A DNA stretch of 37,928 nt, from contig NZ_CAJXIP010000021.1 in assembly GCF_913054395.1 (NCBI RefSeq), forward strand, positions 1 through 37,928, read 5' to 3'. Under the pieces are notes generated by a model that saw nothing but the letters and a program-made list of their open reading frames with translations, searched no databases and was not told where the DNA came from. Shown one piece after another: positions 23,071-33,065 of the stretch (positions within the stretch are counted from its first letter, which is position 1; the number at the start of each line of letters is the position of its first letter). Source of the stretch: an uncultured Roseovarius sp. (GTDB lineage Bacteria; Pseudomonadota; Alphaproteobacteria; Rhodobacterales; Rhodobacteraceae). A program made the position numbers and the translations under genes.

Positions 23071-26026
23071 GACCCACACCACCGCCGACATCCATCAGGA
23101 AAAAGTCTTCGAGGCGCATATCGTGTCCTGCCTGACCTCTGAGCAGGGTTACATCGAACGGGACTGTCCGGCAGATTATGACGTTGCCCTCGCGCTGGAT
23201 ACCGAGTTGCTGTTCCGGTTCCTCATGACCACGCAACCTGACGCATGGCAGGTGCTGCAGGACCACTACAGCGCGCAGGCCGAAGCCGAAGTTCTGAAGC
23301 GTCTTGAGAAGGCCTTGAAGGAGAACCCGACCCACGTCGTGCTGCGGGATGGCATCAAGCTGGTCCCCAACATCCGCTTCGCTCTGTGTTTCTTCAAACC
23401 CGCATCGAACCTTAACCCCGACCTAGCGCGCCTCTACGAGGCGAACATCCTGTCCGTGATGCGTCAGGTGACCTATTCGGCAAAGAACAAGAACGCCATC
23501 GATCTGGTTACCTTCGTCAACGGCATCCCGGTTACCACGCTTGAGGTCAAGAACCTGCTTACCAAGCAGAACTTCAAACATGCCGAACGCCAATATCGCA
23601 AAGACCGTTCTCCCAGCGGCGAACCTCTGCTGACCTTCAAACGCGGCGCTATCGTGCACTTAGCGGTGGACCAAGACAACGTGTCGATGACGACCCGGTT
23701 GCTGAATGGAAAGACCCGCTTCCTGCCGCTCAATAGGGGTCGCGATGGTGGTGCTGGTAACCCGGATGTGCCGGGAGAGAACCGGACAGCCTACCTCTAC
23801 AAAGACCTTCCCGAGGGCAACGCCATCCTCTCTCGCGAGGTTCTGCTGGACCTGATTGGCCGCTTCATCCACCTCGAACGCGGCGGCGGCAAGGAAGTGC
23901 TGATCTTCCCCCGCTTCCAACAACTGGATGCCGTGCGCAAGCTGCTGGCAGATGCGAAGGCCAACGGCGCTGGGCAGAACTACCTCATCCAGCACAGTGC
24001 CGGGTCGGGCAAATCCAACACCATCGCCTGGACAGCACATCAGATCATCAACCTACATGACGATGGCGACAAGCCGCTGTTCGACACTGCCATTGTCGTG
24101 ACCGACCGCCTGGTGCTGGACAGGCAGTTGCAGAACACTATCGGAGGTTTCGCCCAGACGGCAGGCGTCGTGAAAAAGATCGATGGAACCTCGCGCGATC
24201 TGAAGCAGGCCATCGAAGACGGTGCCCGCATCATCATCACGACCATCCAGAAATTCGGCACGGAGCACCTTCAGGCCATCTCGGGCCAATCCTTTAGGAA
24301 CTTCGCCGTGATCATCGACGAGGCGCACTCGTCACAATCCGGTAAGGCGGCCCAAGCGATGACCGATGCGTTGACCCGAGAGGCCAACAGTTCGGATGAC
24401 ATCGAAGACCTGATACTTGCCCATCAGGCGGCGCGGGGGCCGCAGAAGAACATCTCTTTCTTGGCCTTCACGGCAACCCCCAGGAATGTGACGCTGGAGC
24501 GGTTCGGTCGGATTGGCTCGGACGGAAAGCCGCATCCATTCCACCTGTATTCCATGCGGCAGGCTATCGAAGAGGGCTTCATCCTCGACGTGCTGCAGAA
24601 CTACATGACCTACAAGGCCTACTATCAACTCGAGAAGACCATCGAGGATGACCCGGCCTTCAAGGGCCGAAAGGCACAATCACGCGTTGCCCGTTATGCG
24701 TCCCTCCACCCGACAGCCATCGACCAGAAGGTCGAGGTGATCATTGAACATTTTCGGCGACACGTTGCCAAAGAGTTGGGTGGGCAAGCCAAGGCGATGG
24801 TCGTCACGCAGAGCCGCGAACACGCCCTTCGCTATTGGCAGCAGATCAACCGCTATATCGAGGACAAAGGATACTCGGACCTGAAGGCATTGGTCGCCTT
24901 CTCAGGTGATCTCGAAGTTGATGGCGCAAGCTGGACCGAAGCAACCGCGAACGGCTTTGCAGAGACCGAGCTTCCAAAGCGGTTCGACGGAGACGAGTTC
25001 CAGATTCTTGTGGTTGCCGAGAAATACCAGACCGGGTTCGACCAACCGAAACTCGTCGCGATGTATGTCGACAAGAAACTTGCGGGCCTGCAGGCTGTTC
25101 AAACGCTTGCTCGGTTGAACCGGACACATCCCGGCAAGGCCAAGACCTTCGTGCTCGACTTCCAGAACACCACGGAAGAGGTCAGGGAAGCCTTCGCGCC
25201 GTTCTTCGAGGCGACGGAACTCGAGGAGCGCACCGATCTCAACCAGATTTATGACCTTGAACAACGCATCTCGAACGCGTCCTACATCGCCACGGATGAG
25301 GTTGAACGGTTCGCGGAACGGTTCTTTAAGGGGAGCCTATCCACCCAAGACAGGTTGGAACTGGAGGGCACCGTTCGGTTGGCCGTAGAGCGTTTCGTTC
25401 TGGATGAAGACGAAGCGCAACAGGAGGAGTTCCGGCAACTCCTAAAGAGCTTCCAGAGGTTCTACTCGTTCGTGGCTCAGGTGGTTTCGCTCAACGATGC
25501 ATGGCTGGAAAAGCTCTATGCCTACACGTCGTGGCTGTCTCGCTTGTTGCCGTCGCGCGATGTTCCTGCCGATATTACCATCACGGACGACATGCTGACG
25601 CTTTCGGCCTTCAAGCTGCAGAAAGACGAAGAGGGCAGCGCCTCGCTTGCCAAGGGCGACACAAAGACGCTCGACTCGATCACCGAGTTCGGCGCGAACC
25701 CTTACACTGAGGAAGAAGAGAAATCGCTCTCAGAGATCATCGACTCCTTCAACGAGCGGCATGGAACGAACTTCACGCGCGAAGACTTCCTACGCTTCGA
25801 ACGGGTGAACCGCGAAATTCTCAATGACGAGATGCTCGACATGATGCGGAACAACCCTGCTGACGTCGTCTACAACGCTTTCTCGCAGGCCTTCTTTCAG
25901 GGGATGGTCAGGATGTTCCAGCAGGACAACGAAATGCGCAGCGTGGTCATGACCGACAAAGACGCACGGGAGCAGGCGACACGACATTTCTTCAAACGGG
26001 CACAGCGGCAGGCTCAGGCTAACTGA
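23063..26026 (+). CDS. hsdR: Type I restriction endonuclease subunit R (HsdR)
   Basis: The 987-residue motor-nuclease cleaves DNA after ATP-driven translocation. Its N-terminal nuclease domain carries the PD-(D/E)xK core in the ID...TTLEVKN stretch (Glu161 and Lys163), followed by an SF2 helicase with Walker A GSAGSGKS (Lys317), DEAH box (419-422) and a motif VI-like ARLNRTHPGK. The C-terminal helical region binds HsdM/HsdS. Start ATG 23063 gives MTETHTTADIHQE, the family N-terminus, and overlaps the end of the HNH gene; the track-long frame from 22985 runs through the HNH gene. Length is usual. It is convergent with the integrase gene, 106 bp away. Confidence 0.95.
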   Translation: MTETHTTADIHQEKVFEAHIVSCLTSEQGYIERDCPADYDVALALDTELLFRFLMTTQPDAWQVLQDHYSAQAEAEVLKRLEKALKENPTHVVLRDGIKLVPNIRFALCFFKPASNLNPDLARLYEANILSVMRQVTYSAKNKNAIDLVTFVNGIPVTTLEVKNLLTKQNFKHAERQYRKDRSPSGEPLLTFKRGAIVHLAVDQDNVSMTTRLLNGKTRFLPLNRGRDGGAGNPDVPGENRTAYLYKDLPEGNAILSREVLLDLIGRFIHLERGGGKEVLIFPRFQQLDAVRKLLADAKANGAGQNYLIQHSAGSGKSNTIAWTAHQIINLHDDGDKPLFDTAIVVTDRLVLDRQLQNTIGGFAQTAGVVKKIDGTSRDLKQAIEDGARIIITTIQKFGTEHLQAISGQSFRNFAVIIDEAHSSQSGKAAQAMTDALTREANSSDDIEDLILAHQAARGPQKNISFLAFTATPRNVTLERFGRIGSDGKPHPFHLYSMRQAIEEGFILDVLQNYMTYKAYYQLEKTIEDDPAFKGRKAQSRVARYASLHPTAIDQKVEVIIEHFRRHVAKELGGQAKAMVVTQSREHALRYWQQINRYIEDKGYSDLKALVAFSGDLEVDGASWTEATANGFAETELPKRFDGDEFQILVVAEKYQTGFDQPKLVAMYVDKKLAGLQAVQTLARLNRTHPGKAKTFVLDFQNTTEEVREAFAPFFEATELEERTDLNQIYDLEQRISNASYIATDEVERFAERFFKGSLSTQDRLELEGTVRLAVERFVLDEDEAQQEEFRQLLKSFQRFYSFVAQVVSLNDAWLEKLYAYTSWLSRLLPSRDVPADITITDDMLTLSAFKLQKDEEGSASLAKGDTKTLDSITEFGANPYTEEEEKSLSEIIDSFNERHGTNFTREDFLRFERVNREILNDEMLDMMRNNPADVVYNAFSQAFFQGMVRMFQQDNEMRSVVMTDKDAREQATRHFFKRAQRQAQAN

Positions 26027-26132
26027 TAAGCCGGATTAAGTTACGGTTGCTCTTGCCCATTTCTTTCGCCACGCCTCGCCATGCCTCGTTCTGAGCCTGA
26101 TAGACGGCATAGGTTTTCCATCTGCAGCACTG

Positions 26133-27647
26133 TCATTGCGCAACGATGCGCGGCAGCTTGCAGATTTCCCGGTATAGCGTTTCGACTGGATATTCCCCGT
26201 AATTTTCCCCAGCAGTGCGACCGGCATGGGCTTGAATGGCCCCGAGGTATTCTGGAGCAATATCCGCGTTGCGGCCCAATGTCTTGAACCTATGCCGCCA
26301 CGCATGGTTCGGCCGTATACGCTCATCGGTGATGCCAACGTTGTCTCGCACCCAGACCGCAATCTTGTCCCTCGCGTTGTTTGAGCGCTTCACTGCTTCT
26401 GCTGTGGTGGAGGCCCCTGAGTGGAAAAGATAGCCGCTCTTCGCGCTTCTGATAAAGTCCAGAAGGCCAATCTCCTGAAGGTGTGGGTGGACCGGCACGT
26501 CCCGATACATACCTGCTTTAACGCTTCCAGCTTCTGGTGTGATGGTGAGTTGCGGAATTCCGTTTATGAAGGTCAGGTCTTCTTTACGAAGCTGGGTTAT
26601 TTCGCCCGCCCTTGCTCCTGTGTAGGCGCATATCCAAGGCACCCAGCGACACGCCAGTTTGTTGTGGTGTGCCATCTTGGGCGACTGGTCAAAGACTTTG
26701 TTCGCCGCAGACAAGACGCGTCTCGCCTCCTCTTCAGTGAAGCCAGACGACCGCGATTTGATCTTCTTGGGAACCTTGATTGTGACGTCTTTTGTCGGGT
26801 CGCTTTCTATAAGGAATTTGGAGCGAGCCAGTTGGAAAACTGACTTCACCGCTGCAAGGTATTTCGCTCCAACCGTTTTGGCTGCCAGCCCCTTTTCATG
26901 CCGCAAATAGTCCGTCCATTCAGAAATTTCTCGCGGAGAGATGCGCTCAACATCCTCATGACCCAGATAATCTTTGAGGACTTCCAACTTCTGGGCGAAA
27001 TCCTTGACAGTATTCTCAGTTTTTCCGTTGGCGAGGTGATCTTTCTTCCACCTATCGAAGAGGTCTGAAAGCGTCGGCCCCGAAGCTGACTTTGAGGGCT
27101 TCTTTTCCGATGCCCACTCTGGGAACCGATTGGCGTTCGGGTCCGGTGAGAAATCTCCCCGTGACCGCTTGTGCAGTTGTTCGGTGGCTTGTTCCCATGC
27201 GCGCTGGATTTCTGTGATCATACGCTTCCGCGATGTCTGATCAGTGGCTATGCCCTCTTCGAACAGGAGCTCATCCACAGTCTCGCCATACCACTGTTCC
27301 AACGCTCTTTCGTCGCTCGCCGCCTGCTTGTTCAGTCGGACAACGTGTTCCCAGATCGATGGTTCACCGGGTTCTTCATCCAAGGTTGCCATCAGGCGCT
27401 GATAGACCCGTCCTGACAAGCTAACGATTTGCTTAAGTGTTAGTGGTTCTGGTTTCGACCTTAGGGCAGCCCAGCGCCGTTGAATGGCCGCATACTCGAT
27501 AGCAAAGCGTTCCTTGGCTTCGGCAGGTTCACGCGTTCGCAACGATTTCGACACCTCTTTACGTCCGAAGGAAGCGGTTAGATCAGCCGGGACGCGTACA
27601 CGGATGTAGTAGATTCCGCTCTTTGGGTCTTTTACAGGACGGGGCAT
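26133..27647 (-). CDS. Site-specific tyrosine integrase of the island
   Basis: The 504-residue recombinase inserts the island at tRNA-Thr. The N-terminus (MPRPVKDPKSGIYYIRVRVP) is the DUF6538-type arm-binding start of alphaproteobacterial integrases, followed by a core-binding domain (about 200-290). The catalytic tetrad is visible: Arg346 in YTGARAGEI, His448 and Arg451 in HAWR, and a tyrosine at 483 or 486 in NYGEYPV. ATG 27647 was chosen; the longer frame to 27713 crosses the arm-type repeats. It lies beside the intact tRNA and is presumably transcribed from the right boundary. No excisionase gene was recognised. Confidence 0.95.
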   Translation of the reverse strand: MPRPVKDPKSGIYYIRVRVPADLTASFGRKEVSKSLRTREPAEAKERFAIEYAAIQRRWAALRSKPEPLTLKQIVSLSGRVYQRLMATLDEEPGEPSIWEHVVRLNKQAASDERALEQWYGETVDELLFEEGIATDQTSRKRMITEIQRAWEQATEQLHKRSRGDFSPDPNANRFPEWASEKKPSKSASGPTLSDLFDRWKKDHLANGKTENTVKDFAQKLEVLKDYLGHEDVERISPREISEWTDYLRHEKGLAAKTVGAKYLAAVKSVFQLARSKFLIESDPTKDVTIKVPKKIKSRSSGFTEEEARRVLSAANKVFDQSPKMAHHNKLACRWVPWICAYTGARAGEITQLRKEDLTFINGIPQLTITPEAGSVKAGMYRDVPVHPHLQEIGLLDFIRSAKSGYLFHSGASTTAEAVKRSNNARDKIAVWVRDNVGITDERIRPNHAWRHRFKTLGRNADIAPEYLGAIQAHAGRTAGENYGEYPVETLYREICKLPRIVAQ

Positions 27648-27660
27648 AATCAGGGCCACT

Positions 27661-27683
27661 GTGTAGGACTCCTGTGTAGGAGT
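27661..27683. promoter_or_regulatory. Integrase arm-type sites near the right end
   Basis: GTGTAGGA occurs twice here, as GTGTAGGACT (27661-27670) and GTGTAGGAGT (27674-27683), and once near the left end (GTGTAGGAGT, 10208-10217), all on the plus strand. GACTCC-TGTGTA-GGAGTC (27667-27684) also forms a hairpin-like dyad. Both sets lie 50-80 bp inside the respective att core, as arm-binding sites of tyrosine integrases do. They also lie upstream of the integrase start and could regulate it. Confidence 0.6.
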
Positions 27684-27736
27684 CGGCAAGCGCAAGGCGC
27701 TAATTTCGCACAAATATTTGTGTTTATTGGTGTTTT

Positions 27737-27764
27737 CATGGTGCTGCTGGGGAGGATTGAACTC
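27737..27764. repeat. Right attachment repeat (attR core) within tRNA-Thr
   Basis: These 28 bases match 10120-10147 exactly and cover the 3' end of the tRNA-Thr gene (CCA, acceptor strand and part of the T arm). The tRNA stays functional because the element supplies this end. Confidence 0.93.
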
Positions 27765-27813
27765 CCGACCTCGTCATTACCAATGACGCGCTCTACCACT
27801 GAGCTACAGCAGC
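27739..27813 (-). tRNA. tRNA-Thr (anticodon GGU)
   Basis: The 75-nt minus-strand gene folds into a cloverleaf: acceptor GCTGCTG/CAGCAGC, D arm GCTC/GAGC, anticodon stem CGTCA/TGACG with loop TTGGTAA (anticodon GGT in DNA, GGU in RNA), T arm GGGAG/CTCCC with TTCAATC loop, discriminator A and an encoded CCA. It decodes ACC/ACU. Its 3' 28 bp are the integration site of the island. Confidence 0.97.
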
Positions 27814-27899
27814 ACACTGTGGCGCGCTGATTAGCCCCTAATCGCGCGTGGTGCAAGGGGTAACTGGACGGTTTTTCATCGCTGCTGTAAAGAAGCGGT

Positions 27900-28067
27900 A
27901 TGAGCAAAAAGCAATCACAAAAACCCGGCGGGAAACCAGGCCAAAACCGTGAAGACAGGCTAAAATCGGCATTGAAGGCCAATCTTGCCCGGCGTAAGGC
28001 CCAAATGCGTGCCCGTACCGATGACAAACCGGACGATCAGGCAACCGGCAATGAGGACAAAGGGTAG
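27900..28067 (+). CDS. Small basic protein upstream of murA
   Basis: A 55-residue product (starts [19 protein letters not shown], ends NEDKG) that is lysine- and arginine-rich in its middle ([18 protein letters not shown]). It stops 5 bp before the murA ATG, so it is co-transcribed with it. Small proteins of this sort sit upstream of murA in many Rhodobacteraceae; no function is established. The start follows AAGAAG. Composition suggests RNA or DNA contact or disorder, which is inference. Confidence 0.7.
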   Translation: MSKKQSQKPGGKPGQNREDRLKSALKANLARRKAQMRARTDDKPDDQATGNEDKG

Positions 28068-28072
28068 AGCAG

Positions 28073-29341
28073 ATGGATTCGATTATCGTTACGGGCAATG
28101 GCCCGCTCAAGGGGCAGATCCCGATCGCCGGGGCCAAGAATGCCTGTCTGACGCTGATGCCTGCCACGCTTTTGAGCGAAGAGCCGCTGACCCTGACCAA
28201 TGCGCCGCGCCTGTCGGACATCAAGACGATGACCACGCTGCTGCAATCGCTTGGCGCCGAGGTGTCGCAGTTGCAGGACGGTCAGGTGCTGGTGATGTCG
28301 AGCCATGCGTTGGACAATCACGTCGCCGATTATGACATCGTGCGCAAGATGCGCGCCTCGATCCTTGTGCTGGGTCCGATGCTTGCACGCGACGGGCATG
28401 CGGTCGTGTCGCTGCCGGGGGGCTGTGCGATTGGGGCGCGTCCGGTCGATCTTCACCTCAAAGCGCTCGAGGCGATGGGCGCCGAGCTAGAGTTGAAAGA
28501 CGGCTATGTGCATGCCCGCGCGCCCGGCGGGTTGCGCGGCGGCATGGTGGATTTTCCAATCGTATCGGTCGGGGCCACGGAAAACGCGCTGATGGCGGCA
28601 ACGCTGGCCAAGGGCACCACGGTGTTGAAAAACGCCGCACGCGAACCCGAGATCGTTGACCTGGCCCACTGCCTGCGCCGCATGGGCGCGCAGATCGAGG
28701 GCGAGGGCACACATACCATCACCATTCAGGGCGTTGATCGCCTTGGCGGCGCCACCCATCCGGTTGTGACCGACCGGATCGAGCTTGGCACCTATATGCT
28801 GGCCCCTGCCATTTGCGGTGGCGAGGTCGAGCTTTTGGGCGGGCGAATCGACCTTGTCGGTGCGTTCTGCGAAAAACTCGACGCGGCCGGCATCAGCGTC
28901 GAGGAAACCGCCAAGGGCCTCAAGGTCAGCCGCAAGAACGGCAAGGTACGGGCGGTCGATGTTGTCACCGAACCCTTCCCCGGCTTTCCCACCGATCTTC
29001 AGGCCCAGATGATGGCCCTGATGTGCACCGCTGAGGGCACCTCTGTTCTTGAGGAAAAGATTTTCGAGAACCGCTTCATGCATGCCCCCGAACTTATTCG
29101 GATGGGTGCCAATATCGAGGTCCACGGCGGCACGGCCACGGTGAAGGGTGTTGATCGCCTCAAGGGGGCGCCGGTGATGGCGACCGACCTGCGCGCCAGT
29201 GTTTCGCTTATTCTGGCGGGACTCGCGGCAGAGGGCGAAACAATCGTCAGCCGGGTCTATCATCTGGATCGCGGATACGAACATGTCGTGCGCAAGCTTG
29301 TCGGCGTCGGCGCCAAGATCGAGCGGGTATCGGACAGATGA
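28073..29341 (+). CDS. murA: UDP-N-acetylglucosamine 1-carboxyvinyltransferase
   Basis: MurA transfers enolpyruvate from PEP to UDP-GlcNAc, the first committed step of peptidoglycan synthesis in the cytoplasm. The 422-residue product has the N-terminal [19 protein letters not shown] (with the catalytic Lys-Asn), the fosfomycin-target Cys118 in [13 protein letters not shown], and the C-terminal [19 protein letters not shown] with the conserved Asp and Arg. Length is usual. The stop overlaps the next gene's ATG by 4 bp. It is the first core gene to the right of the tRNA, part of a cell-wall theme that resumes at mreB. Confidence 0.97.
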   Translation: MDSIIVTGNGPLKGQIPIAGAKNACLTLMPATLLSEEPLTLTNAPRLSDIKTMTTLLQSLGAEVSQLQDGQVLVMSSHALDNHVADYDIVRKMRASILVLGPMLARDGHAVVSLPGGCAIGARPVDLHLKALEAMGAELELKDGYVHARAPGGLRGGMVDFPIVSVGATENALMAATLAKGTTVLKNAAREPEIVDLAHCLRRMGAQIEGEGTHTITIQGVDRLGGATHPVVTDRIELGTYMLAPAICGGEVELLGGRIDLVGAFCEKLDAAGISVEETAKGLKVSRKNGKVRAVDVVTEPFPGFPTDLQAQMMALMCTAEGTSVLEEKIFENRFMHAPELIRMGANIEVHGGTATVKGVDRLKGAPVMATDLRASVSLILAGLAAEGETIVSRVYHLDRGYEHVVRKLVGVGAKIERVSDR

Positions 29342-29805
29342 CACGGGACGCAACATTTGAGGACGGGCGCGAGGCCCCGCTGAACCTTGGGGCATTTGAC
29401 CTTGATGACCTCAAGGTCATCTCGTCGCTGGCGCAGGATGCGGTCTTTCCGATCACCGAAATGACATGGCGTGCCGGTGAACGGCGCTTTGCGCTTTTGG
29501 TCAATCGGTTCCGCTGGGAGGATCAGGGTCAGGCCCGCCACGCCCCCGAACGCGTGCAATCGCTTTTGGTGGTCGACAATGTTTTACACATCGCCAGCCA
29601 GGGCATCGACCGCAACGATCGCGATACCATCCTGTCGCTTTTGTCGATCACATTCGAGCCCGGCGAAGAAGGCGCGGGCCATGTCCTGTTGACCCTTGCG
29701 GGCGACGGCGCGATCCGGCTTGAGATCGAGGCGCTCGAAGTGACGCTAAAGGATGTCACCCGGCCCTATCTCGCACCGTCTCGCAAAGTGCCGGACCACG
29801 GCTAA
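29338..29805 (+). CDS. DUF2948 family protein
   Basis: The 155-residue product matches the alphaproteobacterial DUF2948 family ([30 protein letters not shown], later [12 protein letters not shown]), usually encoded between murA and hisD. Function is unknown; it is a soluble mixed fold. ATG 29338 overlaps the murA stop by 4 bp, so translation is coupled. In most relatives hisD follows directly on the same strand; here a minus-strand cytochrome gene intervenes. Confidence 0.9.
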   Translation: MTRDATFEDGREAPLNLGAFDLDDLKVISSLAQDAVFPITEMTWRAGERRFALLVNRFRWEDQGQARHAPERVQSLLVVDNVLHIASQGIDRNDRDTILSLLSITFEPGEEGAGHVLLTLAGDGAIRLEIEALEVTLKDVTRPYLAPSRKVPDHG

Positions 29806-29810
29806 CCTTT

Positions 29811-29845
29811 CTGCACCCCGCCGCGACAGACGTGGAGGGGTGCAG
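29811..29845. terminator. Stem-loop between convergent genes
   Basis: CTGCACCCC (29811-29819) pairs perfectly with GGGGTGCAG (29837-29845) across a 17-base loop, located between the DUF2948 stop and the cytochrome c stop. There is no T-run on either strand, so intrinsic termination is uncertain, but the placement suits a bidirectional stop. Confidence 0.5.
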
Positions 29846-29877
29846 GGTCGGTCATCCGGGCCGAGCGACCCGAACCG

Positions 29878-30279
29878 TCACTTCTGAATCGATTCCAGAT
29901 AATACGCGATTGACAGCACACGCCCCCGAATGAGCGTTTCGGCACCATAGGGCCCCGTGTTTTCAACATCCTTCGCAAAGCGCTTGCCCCAGACAGGCAT
30001 AGGATATCCGTGCCCGCGGGTGCCCTGACGCCCGTCAATCGAGTAAATGACATCAAGCATCGGGAACACACCGTCGTTGGCTGCGGCCAACCCCGTCAGC
30101 GCGGGCACCGGTACGGTCATCAGTTCGGCCAGCGGCCCGTCACCGGCGGCACTTGCACCGTGACACGCGGCGCAGGCATCCATGTATTCTTGCTTGCCCA
30201 GTTCGTCCGCCTGAACGGCCCCGCCCAGAAGACAGCCCAGAATGGCAATGGAACTTTGCAGCCTGATAAGTTTCAACAT
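29878..30279 (-). CDS. Small periplasmic c-type cytochrome
   Basis: The 133-residue product has a Sec signal peptide (MLKLIRLQSSIAILGCLLGGAVQA), then a single haem-binding CAACH at about residue 36 and a candidate axial Met in YPMPVWGKRF. This is a monohaem class I-like cytochrome c acting in periplasmic electron transfer; the partner is unknown. ATG 30279 is preceded by GGGAGA with a six-base spacer. A perfect FNR box lies 83 bp upstream of the start, centred about 41.5 bp from a candidate start site, so it is probably induced at low oxygen. Confidence 0.9.
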   Translation of the reverse strand: MLKLIRLQSSIAILGCLLGGAVQADELGKQEYMDACAACHGASAAGDGPLAELMTVPVPALTGLAAANDGVFPMLDVIYSIDGRQGTRGHGYPMPVWGKRFAKDVENTGPYGAETLIRGRVLSIAYYLESIQK

Positions 30280-30334
30280 GCGTTTCTCCCTTCCACTTAT
30301 TCGCGCGCATCATCGGATGATGATTCGGTAAGGT

Positions 30335-30375
30335 ATTATCCGTCCGAAAATCCCGATGCTTTTGATCCGGATCAA
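30335..30375 (-). promoter_or_regulatory. FNR-type box and -10 element for the cytochrome c gene
   Basis: TTGAT-CCGG-ATCAA (30362-30375) is a perfect FNR/FnrL consensus. On the minus strand GATAAT (30340-30335) follows as a -10 element; its spacing puts the box near -41.5, which is the class II activator position. Regulation of cytochrome genes by FnrL is well known in Rhodobacteraceae; that it acts here is inferred. Confidence 0.75.
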
Positions 30376-30502
30376 AGCGGATATGGCGCCCGCCTGCGGC
30401 CGGTTGCGCCAATATGTCGGGGGCTGCAGTCGATTGCGGGCCCAATGCCTGCTTGAGGGGCCGGGGCACTCGGGCTATGTCACGCCAGACAGGAGACCCG
30501 AC

Positions 30503-31804
30503 ATGCCCGTATTCTTGAACGCCACCGATCCCGGCTTTGAAACCCAGTTTCAGACCCTTCTCAGCGCCAAGCGCGAAGACAGCCCCGATGTCGATGATAT
30601 CGTGGCCGACATCATCAGGGACGTGCGCACGCGCGGCGATCAGGCAGTGATCGAGCTTACGGGGAAATTCGACCGTCTGGATCTGACGCCGGAGACATTG
30701 CGATTTTCACCCGAAGAGATGGCCGATCTGGTCGCGCAGGTTCCGGATGGCGAGCGCGCCGCACTTGAACTCGCCGCAGATCGTATTCGCGCCTATCACA
30801 CCCGCCAATTGCCCGCGGATCAAAGCTGGACCGAAGACAACGGCGCGACGCTTGGCTGGCGCTGGACTCCGGTCAGCGCCGCCGGGCTTTACGTGCCCGG
30901 TGGGCTTGCGTCCTATCCGTCTTCGGTGTTGATGAACGCGATTCCGGCCAAGGTGGCGGGGGTGGAACGTCTGGCGATCGTGGTCCCGACACCCGATGGC
31001 TGCGCCAATCCGCTTGTCCTTCTGGCCGCACAGATCGCGGGGGTCGATGAGGTTTACCGCATCGGCGGCGCCCAGGCGATTGCCGCGCTCGCCTATGGCA
31101 CCGAAACCATCGCCCCGGTCGACAAGATCACCGGCCCCGGCAATGCCTTTGTCGCCGCCGCCAAGCGCAGAGTGTTCGGCAAGGTCGGGATCGACATGAT
31201 CGCCGGACCCTCCGAGATTCTGGTGATTGCCGACGCCGGGCAGAACGCCGACTGGATCGCACTTGATATGCTAAGTCAGGCCGAGCATGACGAAAGCGCG
31301 CAATCCCTTCTGATCACCGATGACGCCGAGCTTGCGAACGCCGTGAGCGCCGCGATCGAGCGCCACCTGGAAACGCTGGAACGCCGCGCCATTGCCGGGG
31401 CAAGCTGGCGCGACTTCGGGGCGATCATCCTTGTGCCCGACCTCGATCGCGCCGCGGACCTGAGCAACCGGATCGCGCCCGAACATCTTGAGCTGTGCGT
31501 GAACGACCCCGATGCCCTGTCGGAGAAAATCACCCACGCGGGGGCGATTTTCCTTGGGGCATGGACGCCCGAGGCGATTGGCGATTACGTGGGTGGACCC
31601 AATCACGTGCTTCCGACCGCACGTTCTGCGCGGTTCTCAAGCGGCCTGTCGGTGATGGATTTCCTCAAGCGCACGACGCTGGCGAAAATGACGCCCGAAG
31701 CATTGCGCGCGATTGGCCCGGCGGCGGAAACCCTGGCCAAAAGCGAAAGCCTTGAGGCGCATGGCATGTCGGTACGTGCGCGGCTGGACCATCTCAACGA
31801 CTAG
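30503..31804 (+). CDS. hisD: Histidinol dehydrogenase
   Basis: HisD catalyses the last two steps of histidine synthesis, histidinol to histidine with two NAD+ and a zinc ion. The 433-residue product shows the family blocks VPGGLASYPSSVLMNAIPA, KITGPGNAFVAAAKR, DMIAGPSEILVIAD, SQAEHDESAQSLLIT (Gln and His zinc ligands) and YVGGPNHVLPT. ATG 30503 follows AGGAGA. Frame residues upstream are non-native. In relatives hisD sits directly after DUF2948; here it is separated by the cytochrome gene, and it is followed by mreB. Confidence 0.97.
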   Translation: MPVFLNATDPGFETQFQTLLSAKREDSPDVDDIVADIIRDVRTRGDQAVIELTGKFDRLDLTPETLRFSPEEMADLVAQVPDGERAALELAADRIRAYHTRQLPADQSWTEDNGATLGWRWTPVSAAGLYVPGGLASYPSSVLMNAIPAKVAGVERLAIVVPTPDGCANPLVLLAAQIAGVDEVYRIGGAQAIAALAYGTETIAPVDKITGPGNAFVAAAKRRVFGKVGIDMIAGPSEILVIADAGQNADWIALDMLSQAEHDESAQSLLITDDAELANAVSAAIERHLETLERRAIAGASWRDFGAIILVPDLDRAADLSNRIAPEHLELCVNDPDALSEKITHAGAIFLGAWTPEAIGDYVGGPNHVLPTARSARFSSGLSVMDFLKRTTLAKMTPEALRAIGPAAETLAKSESLEAHGMSVRARLDHLND

Positions 31805-31919
31805 GGTGTAAAACCGGCTGGTCACCGCGTGCAGCGGGCCGAATTCACCAAACCGGCGGCAGTTTGACGCTTACCGGGGCCAAACAGGCCCTTTCGCCCG
31901 AACCACCCGCCGCCTATAA

Positions 31920-33035
<1,116 letters not shown>

Positions 33036-33065
33036 GACGCCCACCTTTTCCTAAAAGGGGACCCT

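Larger units (their letters stand above)
10120..27764. mobile_element. 17.6-kb genomic island integrated in tRNA-Thr(GGU)
   Basis: A 28-bp perfect direct repeat (10120-10147 and 27737-27764) marks both ends. The right copy is the 3' end of an intact tRNA-Thr, and the left copy is the displaced tRNA 3' end with no tRNA body attached. A tyrosine integrase gene lies immediately inside the right boundary, reading away from the tRNA. One element copy is 17,617 bp measured repeat to repeat. Cargo: a proteasome-fold hydrolase, a type I restriction operon with HNH nuclease, a serine resolvase, a BRO antirepressor, RNase H and regulators. The left 2 kb is visibly more AT-rich than the flanking core. 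No structural phage genes, relaxase or replication gene was seen. Confidence 0.9.

Noticed and set aside
10120..27764. CRISPR array within the island
   Set aside because: The only repeats are a few short ones (GGTGGGTAT, AAGTGTGTT, GTGTAGGAGT), without regular spacer structure or cas genes.
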